Source of the DNA: Corynebacterium poyangense
GTDB taxonomy: Bacteria > Actinomycetota > Actinomycetes > Mycobacteriales > Mycobacteriaceae
Assembly: GCF_014522205.1 (NCBI RefSeq)
Contig: NZ_CP046884.1
Coordinates: 2,170,001 to 2,234,000 of the forward strand
DNA length: 64,000 nt
Reading direction: 5' to 3'
Positions 26,000 to 34,738 of this stretch are shown one piece after another. Below the pieces are notes generated by a model. The model ran no database searches, was not told where the DNA came from, and saw only the letters and a list, made by a program, of their open reading frames with translations. Numbering within the stretch: position 1 is the stretch's first letter; every line of letters starts with the position of its first letter. The position numbers were made by a program, and so were the translations under genes.

Positions 26000-26800
26000 A
26001 TGACAAAGAAAACTATTCCACCTTTCAAGCCTGGAACTATTGAACATGTTTGCCGCCTGATTGGCGACCTGTACACTGGGTCAGAATTGACCGGCATTAT
26101 TGCTTCAATACCTCTCCGCGCCGATCTTGGCGAAGGATACACCAAGTGGCGGCGGTTAAACCACGCTGTCTTAATGAACCAGAAGACAACGCGCAACGGG
26201 AACGCACTTGTTGCCCTTATCCGAACAGCACTGGAGCCCGAGCGAACCCTCAGCCGTGCTAGTGACGCACAGACTACGCGCGACGAGGTAAACCAAGCAC
26301 TGTCCCTGACAGGACTCAAGATTCGAGATGACGGGGTAGTCATTTCCACGGACAGGGCCCGGACCGTCAGTGAAGCCAAAGCACGCACCGAGCAACTTCG
26401 TCAAAAACTTATACGAAGAAGCACCCACCCCGACGTTCTCACCTACTGTCGACCAGAACTAGTTCAAAACGACTATTATGAAGCAGTCTTCGAATCAATT
26501 AAGGGGCTTGGCAGCAAACTTCGACAGTTGTCGGGTATCGACGAAGACGGTTCCAACCTGGTCGATGGTGCAATGTTAGGATCTTCTCCGCTAGTACGAA
26601 TCAATTCACTGCAGACAAAGTCCCAACGAAGCGAGCAGGTTGGCGTAGCAAACCTGGTCAAAGGACTATTCAGTGCCTTTCGTAACCCAGCTGCCCACGA
26701 GCCCCGCATCGAATGGTCATTGTCGGAACAAGATGCCCTGGACGTACTAGGTACCCTTTCATTGATTCACCGCCGATTAGACGAAGCTGAAACTCTTTGA
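26000..26800 (+). CDS. TIGR02391 (Ymh) family HEPN protein
   Basis: A 266-residue protein whose C-terminal part has the Ymh signature: NLVKGLFSAFRNPAAHEPRI, then LSLIHRRLDEA. The RNPAAH segment is the RxxxxH HEPN motif. The N-terminal 120 residues are a separate helical region. The ATG at 26000 was preferred; a TTG 12 codons earlier (25964) is possible. It sits between the Abi gene and tRNA-Thr at the edge of the accessory region. Role in phage or plasmid defence is inferred. Confidence 0.78.
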   Translation: MTKKTIPPFKPGTIEHVCRLIGDLYTGSELTGIIASIPLRADLGEGYTKWRRLNHAVLMNQKTTRNGNALVALIRTALEPERTLSRASDAQTTRDEVNQALSLTGLKIRDDGVVISTDRARTVSEAKARTEQLRQKLIRRSTHPDVLTYCRPELVQNDYYEAVFESIKGLGSKLRQLSGIDEDGSNLVDGAMLGSSPLVRINSLQTKSQRSEQVGVANLVKGLFSAFRNPAAHEPRIEWSLSEQDALDVLGTLSLIHRRLDEAETL

Positions 26801-26874
26801 AGTTTTATGAGTAGCCGGTCAGGTCCAACACTCCGGTACAGCGGTGGGATTTCATGATGGAAAACGCTCCCAGA

Positions 26875-26946
26875 GCTGGAGATGGGACTTGAACCCACAA
26901 CCTACGGTTTACAAGACCGTTGCGCTACCGATTGCGCCACTCCAGC
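26875..26946 (-). tRNA. tRNA-Thr(TGT)
   Basis: A 72-base cloverleaf without encoded CCA on the reverse strand. The acceptor stem GCTGGAG pairs with CTCCAGC, the anticodon loop reads CTTGTAA with anticodon TGT, and the T-arm contains GGTTCAAGTCC. Its 3' end faces the accessory region (lower coordinates), the usual side for integrase-mediated insertion. Confidence 0.95.
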
Positions 26947-27084
26947 ACAGACCGTCCCTTGAGAAGGTCCAGCAAAGAACTTACCCGACGCTACCCACGG
27001 AAGTCCACACGGGTTAAAGTCTCGTTACGGGACTTTTCCTTTTTCTTCGTTGACCTGCACCAACCAGTAGAAAGAACGCGCAGC

Positions 27085-28581
27085 TTGTCTGGAATTTTTG
27101 GCGCCCTACGTTCCCTCATGCGGGGTCCCGGGCACGTCGCAACCATCGATGCCGCCAAGGCCGCTCCTCCGCCTTCTCCGCTGGCCCCTATCGACCTCAC
27201 CGACAGCGCCCAGGTGGCCGGGGCAATGGATATCGCAGCGCGGATAGGTGAGTTACTTCTTGCTTCCGGGACGTCGAATAATGACACCAAAACGCAAATC
27301 CATGCGGTGTGTTCCGCCTATGGCCTCCACTACGTGCACGTAGATATCACCTTCAACACCATCACCATCTTCACGCACATCGGTATCCACCGCCGTCAAC
27401 CTGTCACGGTTTTCCGAGTGGTCCGTGGCCTCACCACTGATTTTTCTAAACTCAGCGAGGTTGACCGCCTCATCAGATCTATCCAAGGTGGTGCCACTCC
27501 CCCGGAGGTCGCGGAAAAGATTCTCGATGAGCTTGATGCCAAGCCCGCCACCTATAAGCAATCCACCTCCATCCTGGGCTGGGGTGTCATGGGCGGCACG
27601 GTATCCGTCATGCTCGGCGGGGACTGGATCGTGGGGATCACTTCTTTTTTGGTCTCCATGCTCATCATGTCGGTGAACTATTGGTTAGACAGCAAGAAAC
27701 TCCCCTATTTCTTCCAAAACGTCATCGGCGGTGTCCTCGCCACCTTGCCGGCAGCCGGAATGTACGCCTCCGTGGCGTACTTCGGCATTCACATTTCTCC
27801 TTCGCAGATTATTGCTTCCGGGATCATCGTCCTTCTTGCTGGTCTTACCCTGGTGCAATCTCTCCAAGACGGGATCACCGGTGCCCCAGTCACCGCCTCA
27901 GCCCGCTTCTTTGAAACCTTGCTGTATACCGGCGCCATCGTCGGCGGGGTGGGCCTTGGTATTCAACTTGCCGCCACCTTAGGTATGGGTCTTCCCGCCC
28001 TAGAATCCGTCGCCCCACCGAATTTCCAATCTGCTACGGTCCGGGTCATTTTCGGCGCCATCGCCACCGGCGGTTTTGCCCTAGCCTGCTACGCGGAGAT
28101 GTCCTCGGTCTGGTTGTCTGCCCTCACCGCTGCGTCGGGATCAATTTTCTACTACTACGTTCTCATCCCCTTCGGAACGTCCGCAGTGACAGCCGCCGCC
28201 GTTGCCGCGGTCGTGATTGGCCTTGCCGGTGGTCTCTTGGCTCGTCGTTTCCAAATCCCCCCAGTCATTACAGCCATTGCCGGCATCACTCCGCTCCTCC
28301 CCGGTCTTTCGGTCTACCGCGGAATGTACGCCGCGCTCCACGAACAAATGCTAGTGGGATTTACTAACCTCGCGGTGGCCTTAGCTACCGCCTGTTCCTT
28401 AGCCGCGGGAGTGGTATTAGGTGAGTTTATTGCCCGACGTTTACGTCGCCCCCCGAAGATCCGCTCTTACCGGGCATACCAGGTTGCCCGTCGATACTCT
28501 TTTCAGCAAGCAGCCCGTGCTAAGCGCGCCCAGGCGCGTCTTACCGGGAGCAGGCGGAAAACAAAACGGGAGAATCCTTAA
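27085..28581 (+). CDS. thrE: threonine/serine exporter ThrE
   Basis: Membrane exporter for L-threonine and L-serine, 498 residues. After the start it carries TIDAAKAAPPPSPLAPIDLTD, then a DUF1212 domain with LASGTSNNDTKTQIHAVCSAYGL, and a C-terminal half of about ten hydrophobic segments including the conserved QSLQDGITGAPVTASARFFET. These match C. glutamicum ThrE very closely as recalled. The TTG at 27085 gives a length close to that protein; an ATG at 27118 is the alternative. The 50 extra codons upstream run into tRNA-Thr and are not real. The tail is very basic (KRAQARLTGSRRKTKRENP). Confidence 0.95.
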   Translation: MSGIFGALRSLMRGPGHVATIDAAKAAPPPSPLAPIDLTDSAQVAGAMDIAARIGELLLASGTSNNDTKTQIHAVCSAYGLHYVHVDITFNTITIFTHIGIHRRQPVTVFRVVRGLTTDFSKLSEVDRLIRSIQGGATPPEVAEKILDELDAKPATYKQSTSILGWGVMGGTVSVMLGGDWIVGITSFLVSMLIMSVNYWLDSKKLPYFFQNVIGGVLATLPAAGMYASVAYFGIHISPSQIIASGIIVLLAGLTLVQSLQDGITGAPVTASARFFETLLYTGAIVGGVGLGIQLAATLGMGLPALESVAPPNFQSATVRVIFGAIATGGFALACYAEMSSVWLSALTAASGSIFYYYVLIPFGTSAVTAAAVAAVVIGLAGGLLARRFQIPPVITAIAGITPLLPGLSVYRGMYAALHEQMLVGFTNLAVALATACSLAAGVVLGEFIARRLRRPPKIRSYRAYQVARRYSFQQAARAKRAQARLTGSRRKTKRENP

Positions 28582-28679
28582 AACCCAGGCCTAGGACGGC
28601 ATGTTTCAGCCCAGTGGAGTAGAATGGGTGCCCGCAACTACCGGCTTTATTGAGCACCCCAACTTCAGCAGGAGGACCC

Positions 28680-29030
28680 TTGCCGCCCAAGGTCACCGAC
28701 ACTCGTCCAAATACCGAAGCTATTCACGCGGTGGAAGAAGAAACCGCACGTGGGGCCCGGAATATTGTGGCTACCTTCGCCCAGGACTTCATGGATGGGG
28801 TAACCCTGATGTGCATGTTAGGCGTAGAGCCGGAGGGTTTGTCGCATAAGAAGGTTGCGGCTGAATATGAAGCCGCTCATCCGAAGAAAACCACGAAGCG
28901 GACTCGGAAATCAACGAAGAAAACCACCAAGAAGAGCACCGCGAAGAAGACAACAAAGAAGGCCACCAAGAAAACAACTAAGAAGACTTCTGTGAAGAAA
29001 ACCTCGAAGAAGGCCACCAAGAAAAGCTAA
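28680..29030 (+). CDS. histone-like protein with Lys-rich repeat tail
   Basis: A 116-residue protein. The first 60 residues form a helical domain (TARGARNIVATFAQDFMDGV, LGVEPEGLSHKKVAAEYEAA). The rest is a low-complexity tail of KKTTKKS/TKKATKKT repeats, like the AAK/TKK tails of actinobacterial histone-like proteins. AGGAGG lies 4 bases before the TTG at 28680. It lies between thrE and otsA, as in related corynebacteria. DNA or RNA binding is inferred from the tail; the N-terminal domain is not a standard HU fold. Confidence 0.7.
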   Translation: MPPKVTDTRPNTEAIHAVEEETARGARNIVATFAQDFMDGVTLMCMLGVEPEGLSHKKVAAEYEAAHPKKTTKRTRKSTKKTTKKSTAKKTTKKATKKTTKKTSVKKTSKKATKKS

Positions 29031-29050
29031 GGGAAAAGGGGGCTAAACCT

Positions 29051-30532
29051 ATGCCGCCTCAGGATGGAGCCACAGCGGACTTTGTGGTGGTGGCTAATCG
29101 GCTACCGGTCGACTCTGTCACCCACCCGGACGGCAGTCATGAATGGGTCCCCTCCCCTGGTGGCCTGGTTGCTGCTCTTAGCCCGGTACTCGCCCAGCAC
29201 CACGGATGTTGGGTGGGGTGGCCCGGAACCACAGATGATTCTTTAAGCCTTGAGCCCTTCCGGACAGACTCAGGTATTCTGCTCCACCCCGTGTCGCTGA
29301 GTGCAGCTGACTATGCGGAATTCTACGAGGGGTTTTCTAACGCCACCCTCTGGCCGCTCTACCACGACCTCATTGTTCAACCCATCTATCAACGATCCTG
29401 GTGGAGCGCTTACCGGCAAGTTAACCTTCGTTTCGCCGAAGAAGTAGCTAAAGTTGCCTCACCCCACGCCACAGTATGGGTGCAGGACTATCAACTTCAA
29501 CTCCTCCCCGGCATTCTTCGCCAACTCCGGCCAGATCTACGCATCGGGTTTTTCCTCCACATCCCCTTCCCCGCGGCTGACTTGTTCCGTCAACTCCCGT
29601 GGCGCGAAGAGATTGTTCGGGGGCTTCTTGGCGCGGATGTTATTGGTTTTCACCTGCCCAGCTACGCCAATAATTTCTTAACGCTCTCCCGGCAGATCAG
29701 CGGTGCTGCTGGTTCTCATACCGGACAACCTGATGAGTTGACGGTCTATGGCAAAGCTCAGATTCGGAAACCTGATGCCGCTATTGTGGCGCCTGATGGA
29801 CGTCGGGTACAGGTTGCTGCGTTTCCAATTTCTATAGATCTATCCTCCTTGGGCCACCCCACGGCAGAAGACATCAGCGCTATCCGCCGGAAACTCGGCA
29901 ACCCGGACACCATCATGCTGGGGGTGGATCGGCTCGATTACACCAAAGGGATCCTGCAACGCCTTCAGGCTTTTGAGCAGCTCCTAGAACACGAAACCTT
30001 GGACCCTGACCAGACAGTTCTAGTTCAAATCGCTACCCCTTCCCGGGAGCGTATTAAGCAATACCAACAGGAACGGGCTCGGGTAGAAGAAGCTGTCGGC
30101 CGGATTAACGGTCGCTTCGGAAAGCTAGGCCAGCCGGTGGTGCATTATCTTCACCGTTCCCTTCCTAAAGCAGAACTAGCCGCTTGCTACGCCGCCGCGG
30201 ATATCATGCTGGTCACCGCCTTCAAGGATGGGATGAACCTGGTGGCTAAGGAGTTTGCGGCCATGCATCCAGATGGTTCCGGGGCTTTGGTGCTCAGTGA
30301 ATTTGCCGGCGCTGCGGAGGAACTCTCCCACGCCCACCTGTGCAACCCACATGACTTAGAAAGCGTGAAAAGAGCTATTTTTAATGCCGTTTATTCCCTA
30401 TCCCATCAACCGGAGGATGCGGGTCGACGTATGCAGGCGCTTTATCAGCAAGTCCATACTCACGACGTAAATTTATGGGCCAACAGTTTCTTGAGTTTCT
30501 TAACGGATCACTCCCAAGGAGGAATGAGTTAG
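29051..30532 (+). CDS. otsA: trehalose-6-phosphate synthase
   Basis: GT20 enzyme joining UDP- or ADP-glucose and glucose-6-phosphate, 493 residues. ANRLPVDS and SPGGLVAALSPVL at the N-terminus, VWVQDYQLQLLPGILR near residue 143, GFFLHIPFP near 168, LGVDRLDYTKGI near 291 and TAFKDGMNLVAKEF near 390 are all OtsA hallmarks. AGGGGGC lies before the ATG. First gene of the trehalose block otsA-lipoprotein-otsB. Trehalose is also needed for corynomycolate transfer, so the pathway is a housekeeping one here. Confidence 0.97.
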   Translation: MPPQDGATADFVVVANRLPVDSVTHPDGSHEWVPSPGGLVAALSPVLAQHHGCWVGWPGTTDDSLSLEPFRTDSGILLHPVSLSAADYAEFYEGFSNATLWPLYHDLIVQPIYQRSWWSAYRQVNLRFAEEVAKVASPHATVWVQDYQLQLLPGILRQLRPDLRIGFFLHIPFPAADLFRQLPWREEIVRGLLGADVIGFHLPSYANNFLTLSRQISGAAGSHTGQPDELTVYGKAQIRKPDAAIVAPDGRRVQVAAFPISIDLSSLGHPTAEDISAIRRKLGNPDTIMLGVDRLDYTKGILQRLQAFEQLLEHETLDPDQTVLVQIATPSRERIKQYQQERARVEEAVGRINGRFGKLGQPVVHYLHRSLPKAELAACYAAADIMLVTAFKDGMNLVAKEFAAMHPDGSGALVLSEFAGAAEELSHAHLCNPHDLESVKRAIFNAVYSLSHQPEDAGRRMQALYQQVHTHDVNLWANSFLSFLTDHSQGGMS

Positions 30533-31054
30533 GTGACATCCCTCCCTAGGCATCTCCACCTTCATCACCTCGGCGCCGCAGTGATCGGGGTTGTGCTCGC
30601 AGCCAGCACCAGTGCCTGTTCTTCCCAGCAAAGCGATGCTTCCTCACCGCCCGGAAATCTCGATAACCGAGAATGGCAAGTCACCAATATTTATTCTTCG
30701 CCTTCTGACCCCAACGGAATTCCGCCCACCCTCGCGGGCAAAGCGTTCTTGGTTTTCGGAGCCAATACTCTGACCGGAAGCACCGGGTGCAGTCAGATTC
30801 AAGCCACCGTGCAGCTAAGCGACACCGAACTTGAGCTGCGGAACATGGAATTAGAACCCGCCGATGGTGCCCCGTGTACCGGTAGGGACTTAGACTTCCA
30901 CAATCACATGGTGGACATTCTTCATAGCGGGCCGCTGGAAATTTTGCATCTTAATGCCAGTGAAATTGTGGTGCGTGAAAAAAGTGACCAGCCCAATCCT
31001 CCGGCGATACGGTTGTTGGTTCCGGCTCAATCTACAGAAAATGAGGAATCCTAG
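30533..31054 (+). CDS. META-domain-like lipoprotein
   Basis: A 173-residue exported lipoprotein starting at a GTG directly behind the otsA stop (GAGTTAGGTG). It has a His-rich n-region, a hydrophobic core and lipobox STSAC near residue 29. The mature part (NREWQVTNIYSSP, FGANTLTGSTGCSQIQATV) resembles META/HslJ domains with the typical TGxxGC motif. The gene sits between otsA and otsB with almost no spacing, so it is in the trehalose operon. A specific role in trehalose handling is not shown by the sequence. Confidence 0.75.
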   Translation: MTSLPRHLHLHHLGAAVIGVVLAASTSACSSQQSDASSPPGNLDNREWQVTNIYSSPSDPNGIPPTLAGKAFLVFGANTLTGSTGCSQIQATVQLSDTELELRNMELEPADGAPCTGRDLDFHNHMVDILHSGPLEILHLNASEIVVREKSDQPNPPAIRLLVPAQSTENEES

Positions 31055-31059
31055 TTTTT

Positions 31060-31842
31060 ATGAGTACTCTGTCTGACCTGGCTACCACCGATGAGCTGTT
31101 GGTTGTTTCCGACTTTGATGGGACCCTCGCGGGTTTTCATCCCAGCGATATCTATGACGTCCCCATTAATGGCGATTCCATCGACGCCTTAGCTCGGTTA
31201 TCTCAGCTCCCGCATACCACCGTGGCGGTCTTATCCGGGCGGCACCTCGCTGGGCTACAAAAAGTATGCCCCCTGGAAAGCCCGGTTATTTTCGCTGGTT
31301 CTCATGGCGCAGAAACCTCCGGGGAGCCCAGCGGGGAACGCGGCCCGGATGCTCAGCAACTTAGCATTCTTCAGGACCTGGATGAACAACTTGAAGCTAT
31401 CGTGGCTGCTGCCCCTCGAGCGTATGTCGAAAAGAAGCCCTATCACCGGGTTGTTCATGTAGCGGAGTTGGCTGAGGAATCCCCGGAAACGGCCGCTGAG
31501 ATTTGTGACGCCGCCGCCCAGATCCGGGCACCCGGATTAACCTCGATGCGAGGGAAAAACATTGTTGAGTTTTCCGTAAGCGGAGAGAATAAGGGGACTT
31601 GGATTAGTAGGCGTCGAACCTTAATAGGTGCCACCGGAGTACTTTTTATTGGCGACGACACCACCGATGAACTGGGGTTCGCCACCTTAAGCGAAGCCGA
31701 TCTGGGGGTCAAGGTGGGCCCGGGAGATACTGCCGCGACCCTGCGAGTAGATGACCTAGCGGAGGTAGCACGGATCTATCAAGAACTCGCCGAACTACGC
31801 ACCTTATGGGCGCGGCGGCGCGACGGTAGCTCCAGGGATTAG
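31060..31842 (+). CDS. otsB: trehalose-6-phosphate phosphatase
   Basis: HAD-superfamily phosphatase that finishes trehalose synthesis, 260 residues. Motif I is SDFDGTLAGF (nucleophile and acid Asp), motif II sits in VAVLSGRHLAGL, and motif IV is FIGDDTTDELGF. The GSHGAE stretch near residue 82 is typical of OtsB. It ends inside the 3' end of the convergent LacI gene (overlap 39 bp). Confidence 0.95.
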   Translation: MSTLSDLATTDELLVVSDFDGTLAGFHPSDIYDVPINGDSIDALARLSQLPHTTVAVLSGRHLAGLQKVCPLESPVIFAGSHGAETSGEPSGERGPDAQQLSILQDLDEQLEAIVAAAPRAYVEKKPYHRVVHVAELAEESPETAAEICDAAAQIRAPGLTSMRGKNIVEFSVSGENKGTWISRRRTLIGATGVLFIGDDTTDELGFATLSEADLGVKVGPGDTAATLRVDDLAEVARIYQELAELRTLWARRRDGSSRD

Positions 31843-32916
31843 GCGAGTTGCCAGAATGCGACGTGGCGGGTGAGCGGCGCGGCGACGTCCACCTTGCCGG
31901 TCCTCAATCAAGTCCAACAACATCCGCCCCGCGGCAGCGCCTTTATGTTTATTGGGTTGAGCGATAGTGCATAAATTCCGGTCAACCGCCGGCTCAATGC
32001 CATCAAAACCAGTAACCGATAACTCCTCCGGAACGGATATCCCCCGTTCATAGGCATAATCCAGGACGGCAAGAGCCATCGAGTCCGTGGTACACAATAT
32101 CGCGGTGAGGTCCGGATAGGTTTCCAAAATTTCTCGTGCCGCGTCACGAGTATTCGCCCGGTCATTAATATGCCGAGACACCACCGGGACTGTCTCCGGA
32201 TCTATTCCTGCATCGCCAAAAACAGCTAAGGCCCCCAGCACCCGGGAACGTTGGAGATGAAGCTCCGCGGTGTGGATGTCAGAAACACTCAAGGCGCCAT
32301 TGCGGGAATTGATAAAAAGCCGGGGACTAAGGATCCCCACCCGGCGATGCCCTGCGTCCACAAGGGCTTGGGCTGCCGGCTGGATAGCGGCGAAATCATC
32401 GATCCCCACGAAGGGCAACTCTGGGTGATCGGTTGGTTGATCGCATAACACCACCGGAACATGGCGAGCAAGAGCAGCCCGCAGATAGGGGTCATTGGCT
32501 GCTACGGAGTAAATCACAAAGCCATCGACCACGGCGGAGTTCACTAGTTTCAAAGCGGCGGCATGGTCATCCGAGGTTGACGGGCCAACCGGAACCAGGG
32601 TCAACGCCGTATCGGAACCATAGGAGGCCTCAGCTACCCCAGCCAGAAAATCCACGCTGGCTTTATCTTCAAAGGCGAAGCTGAGGTGTTCGGTAAGTAA
32701 AACCCCTAACGCCCCAACTTTTCCGGCTCTTAGAGAACGCGCCGTGGGGTCTGGGCCGGGATACCCCATCCGCTCTGCAGCGGCAAGAATCTTTTCCCGC
32801 AAAGCTGAAGAAAGCTGCTCCGGGCGGTTATAGGCATTAGATACCGTTGTGCGAGAAACCCCTAACTCGGCAGCCACGGAGGCGAGGGTGCCGCGATGAG
32901 AGGAACGTTTAACCAT
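31804..32916 (-). CDS. ipsA: LacI family regulator, IpsA-like
   Basis: A 370-residue regulator with an N-terminal LacI helix-turn-helix (TLASVAAELGVSRTTVSNAYNRPEQLS, residues 9-35) and a periplasmic-binding-protein-like ligand domain (FVIYSVAANDP, VTGFDGIEPAVDRNLCTIAQP). The position after otsB and before zinc uptake genes matches ipsA of C. glutamicum, which controls inositol phosphate synthase in response to myo-inositol. The name rests on this order and overall likeness. Convergent overlap with otsB. Confidence 0.72.
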   Translation of the reverse strand: MVKRSSHRGTLASVAAELGVSRTTVSNAYNRPEQLSSALREKILAAAERMGYPGPDPTARSLRAGKVGALGVLLTEHLSFAFEDKASVDFLAGVAEASYGSDTALTLVPVGPSTSDDHAAALKLVNSAVVDGFVIYSVAANDPYLRAALARHVPVVLCDQPTDHPELPFVGIDDFAAIQPAAQALVDAGHRRVGILSPRLFINSRNGALSVSDIHTAELHLQRSRVLGALAVFGDAGIDPETVPVVSRHINDRANTRDAAREILETYPDLTAILCTTDSMALAVLDYAYERGISVPEELSVTGFDGIEPAVDRNLCTIAQPNKHKGAAAGRMLLDLIEDRQGGRRRAAHPPRRILATRLIPGATVAPPRP

Positions 32917-32939
32917 AATATGAATCTATCAGCCCAAAA

Positions 32940-32956
32940 TTGACAATTGTTTTCAA
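32940..32956. promoter_or_regulatory. Zur-box-like site
   Basis: TTGACAATTGTTTTCAA is a partly symmetric 17-mer resembling the corynebacterial Zur motif (TGAAAATGATTTTCA type). It lies between the divergent LacI gene and the zinc-binding protein gene, 20 bp before the znuA ATG, where zinc repression would act. Confidence 0.5.
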
Positions 32957-32975
32957 CACAAGGAAACTGGACTCC

Positions 32976-34016
32976 ATGACCCGTTCTAAGACTTCCCAGA
33001 GAATAATTCGCACCGGTGCGGCCGCTTTCGCTGCCGGTTCTTTATTTTTAGTTTCCGCATGCAGTAATAACTCCACGAGCAGCAACTCCTCCAGCTCTGC
33101 AGCAGCTTCTGGCGATGGGGTTCATATTGTTACCTCCACCAGCATTTGGGCTGATGTTGCCAAAGCCGTCGCCTCTGATGGAGTAACGGTAGATCCCATC
33201 GTGACCGGCAATAACATTGATCCGCATGATTTTGAACCTAGCGCTGCTGACATAGCTAAAGCCAAGGAAGCAAACTTGGTTATCGCCGGTGGTGGCGGAT
33301 ATGACGCGTGGCTTTATAAAGCCGTGGATGAAGATAAAGTCATCCACGCTTTGCCGCTGACTGATCATGATCACCACGATCATGATCATGGTGAGGCAAG
33401 TCAAAGCCAGACGGAAGAAAGTCACAGCCACGATCACAAGCACGGTGAAGAGGGCCATAACCATAGCCATGCTGATCGCGAAGGCGCCGAAACCAATGAA
33501 CATGTGTGGTACAGCGTCGATGCTCTCACTCAAGTAGCTAACGACGTTGCGTCCCGGGTTAAGGAACTCAACCCCGATGCCAAAGTCAACTCTGATGATA
33601 TTGACGCCCGCTTGGCGAAGTTGAAGGATCGGATTGCTAAGCTGCCGCACCTGCACGTCGCCCAGACTGAGCCTATTGCTGATTACATCATCAAGGATTC
33701 TGAGCTTCATGATGTTACCCCGGAGGGCTACCGCTCCGCGACCCTTAATGAAAGTGAGCCCTCCGCGGCTGACCTTCAGGCTTTCTTAGAGCTCATCAAT
33801 AAGGGTGAACTGGATTTCCTCATCTATAACCCGCAGACGGAAACTGACATGACTAAGCAAATCCACGATGCCGCAGTGGCTAAGGGTGTGCCGATTGTTG
33901 AGATCGCTGAAACGCCGGACTCCAATCAAAACTTCCTGGACTACTTTGAATCTGTAGTGGGTCAGCTAGAGCAACAAGCTAAGGCTGCGCACCCCTCCCA
34001 GGACAAGGCCGCCTAA
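32976..34016 (+). CDS. znuA: zinc ABC transporter substrate-binding protein (ZnuA-like)
   Basis: Exported metal-binding lipoprotein of 346 residues. The signal region ends in a lipobox (LFLVSACSNN), the cluster A-I fold starts at VHIVTSTSIWADVAKAV, the first metal ligand is in NNIDPHDFEPSAADI, and a long His/Asp-rich loop (DHDHHDHDHGE, SHSHDHKHGEEGHNHSH) lies near residues 135-165, a zinc-type hallmark. The ATG at 32976 was chosen over a start 12 codons upstream that would overlap the Zur-like site. Operon with ATPase and permease. Confidence 0.9.
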   Translation: MTRSKTSQRIIRTGAAAFAAGSLFLVSACSNNSTSSNSSSSAAASGDGVHIVTSTSIWADVAKAVASDGVTVDPIVTGNNIDPHDFEPSAADIAKAKEANLVIAGGGGYDAWLYKAVDEDKVIHALPLTDHDHHDHDHGEASQSQTEESHSHDHKHGEEGHNHSHADREGAETNEHVWYSVDALTQVANDVASRVKELNPDAKVNSDDIDARLAKLKDRIAKLPHLHVAQTEPIADYIIKDSELHDVTPEGYRSATLNESEPSAADLQAFLELINKGELDFLIYNPQTETDMTKQIHDAAVAKGVPIVEIAETPDSNQNFLDYFESVVGQLEQQAKAAHPSQDKAA

Positions 34017-34036
34017 ACCAGAATCCCAAGAACACC

Positions 34037-34738
34037 ATGCTTCTTCGTTTTCATGAAGCCGCGGTGAACCCTTTATGGCAGAACCTGAATCTTGAGGTTC
34101 AGCCTGGGGAGTTCATCGCGGTTCTTGGCCCTAATGGGGTAGGGAAATCGACGCTGCTTGCCACCATTCTGGGAACGCGCAAATTAAGTTCCGGTTCCGT
34201 GGAGGTCGCTGCGCGCGTCGGATATATCCCACAGCAACGAATGTTCCCCCCTGATCTCCCCTTACGTGCCCGAGACCTGGTGTCTCTTTCTCTGGCCCAC
34301 GGGGTTTTCCGACGCCGATCGCCTCACCGCCATGAGGTAGATGCCCTCCTCCAGCGGGTGGGTGCTCAAGGCCTAGCTGACCTACGGGTAGGCAGAATGT
34401 CTGGCGGTCAACAACAATTAATCCGCCAAGCGCAGGCTCTTGCTTCTCACCCCCAACTCATCTTGGCTGATGAACCACTCTTGAGCTTAGATGTAGCCAG
34501 GCAACGAGACACCGTAGCAATGCTTCATCATCACTGCTCGGAAAACGACGGTGCGGTCATCTTTGTTACTCACGGAATCAACCCCGTCCTTGAGGTGGTA
34601 GACCGTGTTCTCTACCTAGCTCCCCAAGGCCATACCCTGGGCTCAGTGTCGGAAGTCATGCGCTCAGACGTACTGTCCGAACTGTATGGCACCAAGGTCA
34701 ACGTCCTCGAAGTCGACGGCCGAATGGTGGTGATTTAA
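34037..34738 (+). CDS. znuC: zinc ABC transporter ATP-binding protein (ZnuC-like)
   Basis: A 233-residue ABC ATPase with Walker A GPNGVGKST near residue 35, signature MSGGQQQLIRQAQAL, Walker B LILADEPLLSLD and switch His in FVTHGINPV. It lies 20 bp behind the zinc-binding protein and abuts the permease gene. Energises zinc (or manganese) uptake; the metal is inferred from the His-rich partner. Confidence 0.9.
   Translation: MLLRFHEAAVNPLWQNLNLEVQPGEFIAVLGPNGVGKSTLLATILGTRKLSSGSVEVAARVGYIPQQRMFPPDLPLRARDLVSLSLAHGVFRRRSPHRHEVDALLQRVGAQGLADLRVGRMSGGQQQLIRQAQALASHPQLILADEPLLSLDVARQRDTVAMLHHHCSENDGAVIFVTHGINPVLEVVDRVLYLAPQGHTLGSVSEVMRSDVLSELYGTKVNVLEVDGRMVVI

Noticed and set aside
26920..27084. 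Longer N-terminus for ThrE reaching into tRNA-Thr
   Set aside because: The first codons would be tRNA sequence and the extension has no conservation with known ThrE starts.
28860..29025. Repeated AAGAAGACCA-type units as a CRISPR or satellite array
   Set aside because: They are the codons of the TKK protein tail; units vary and keep the reading frame.
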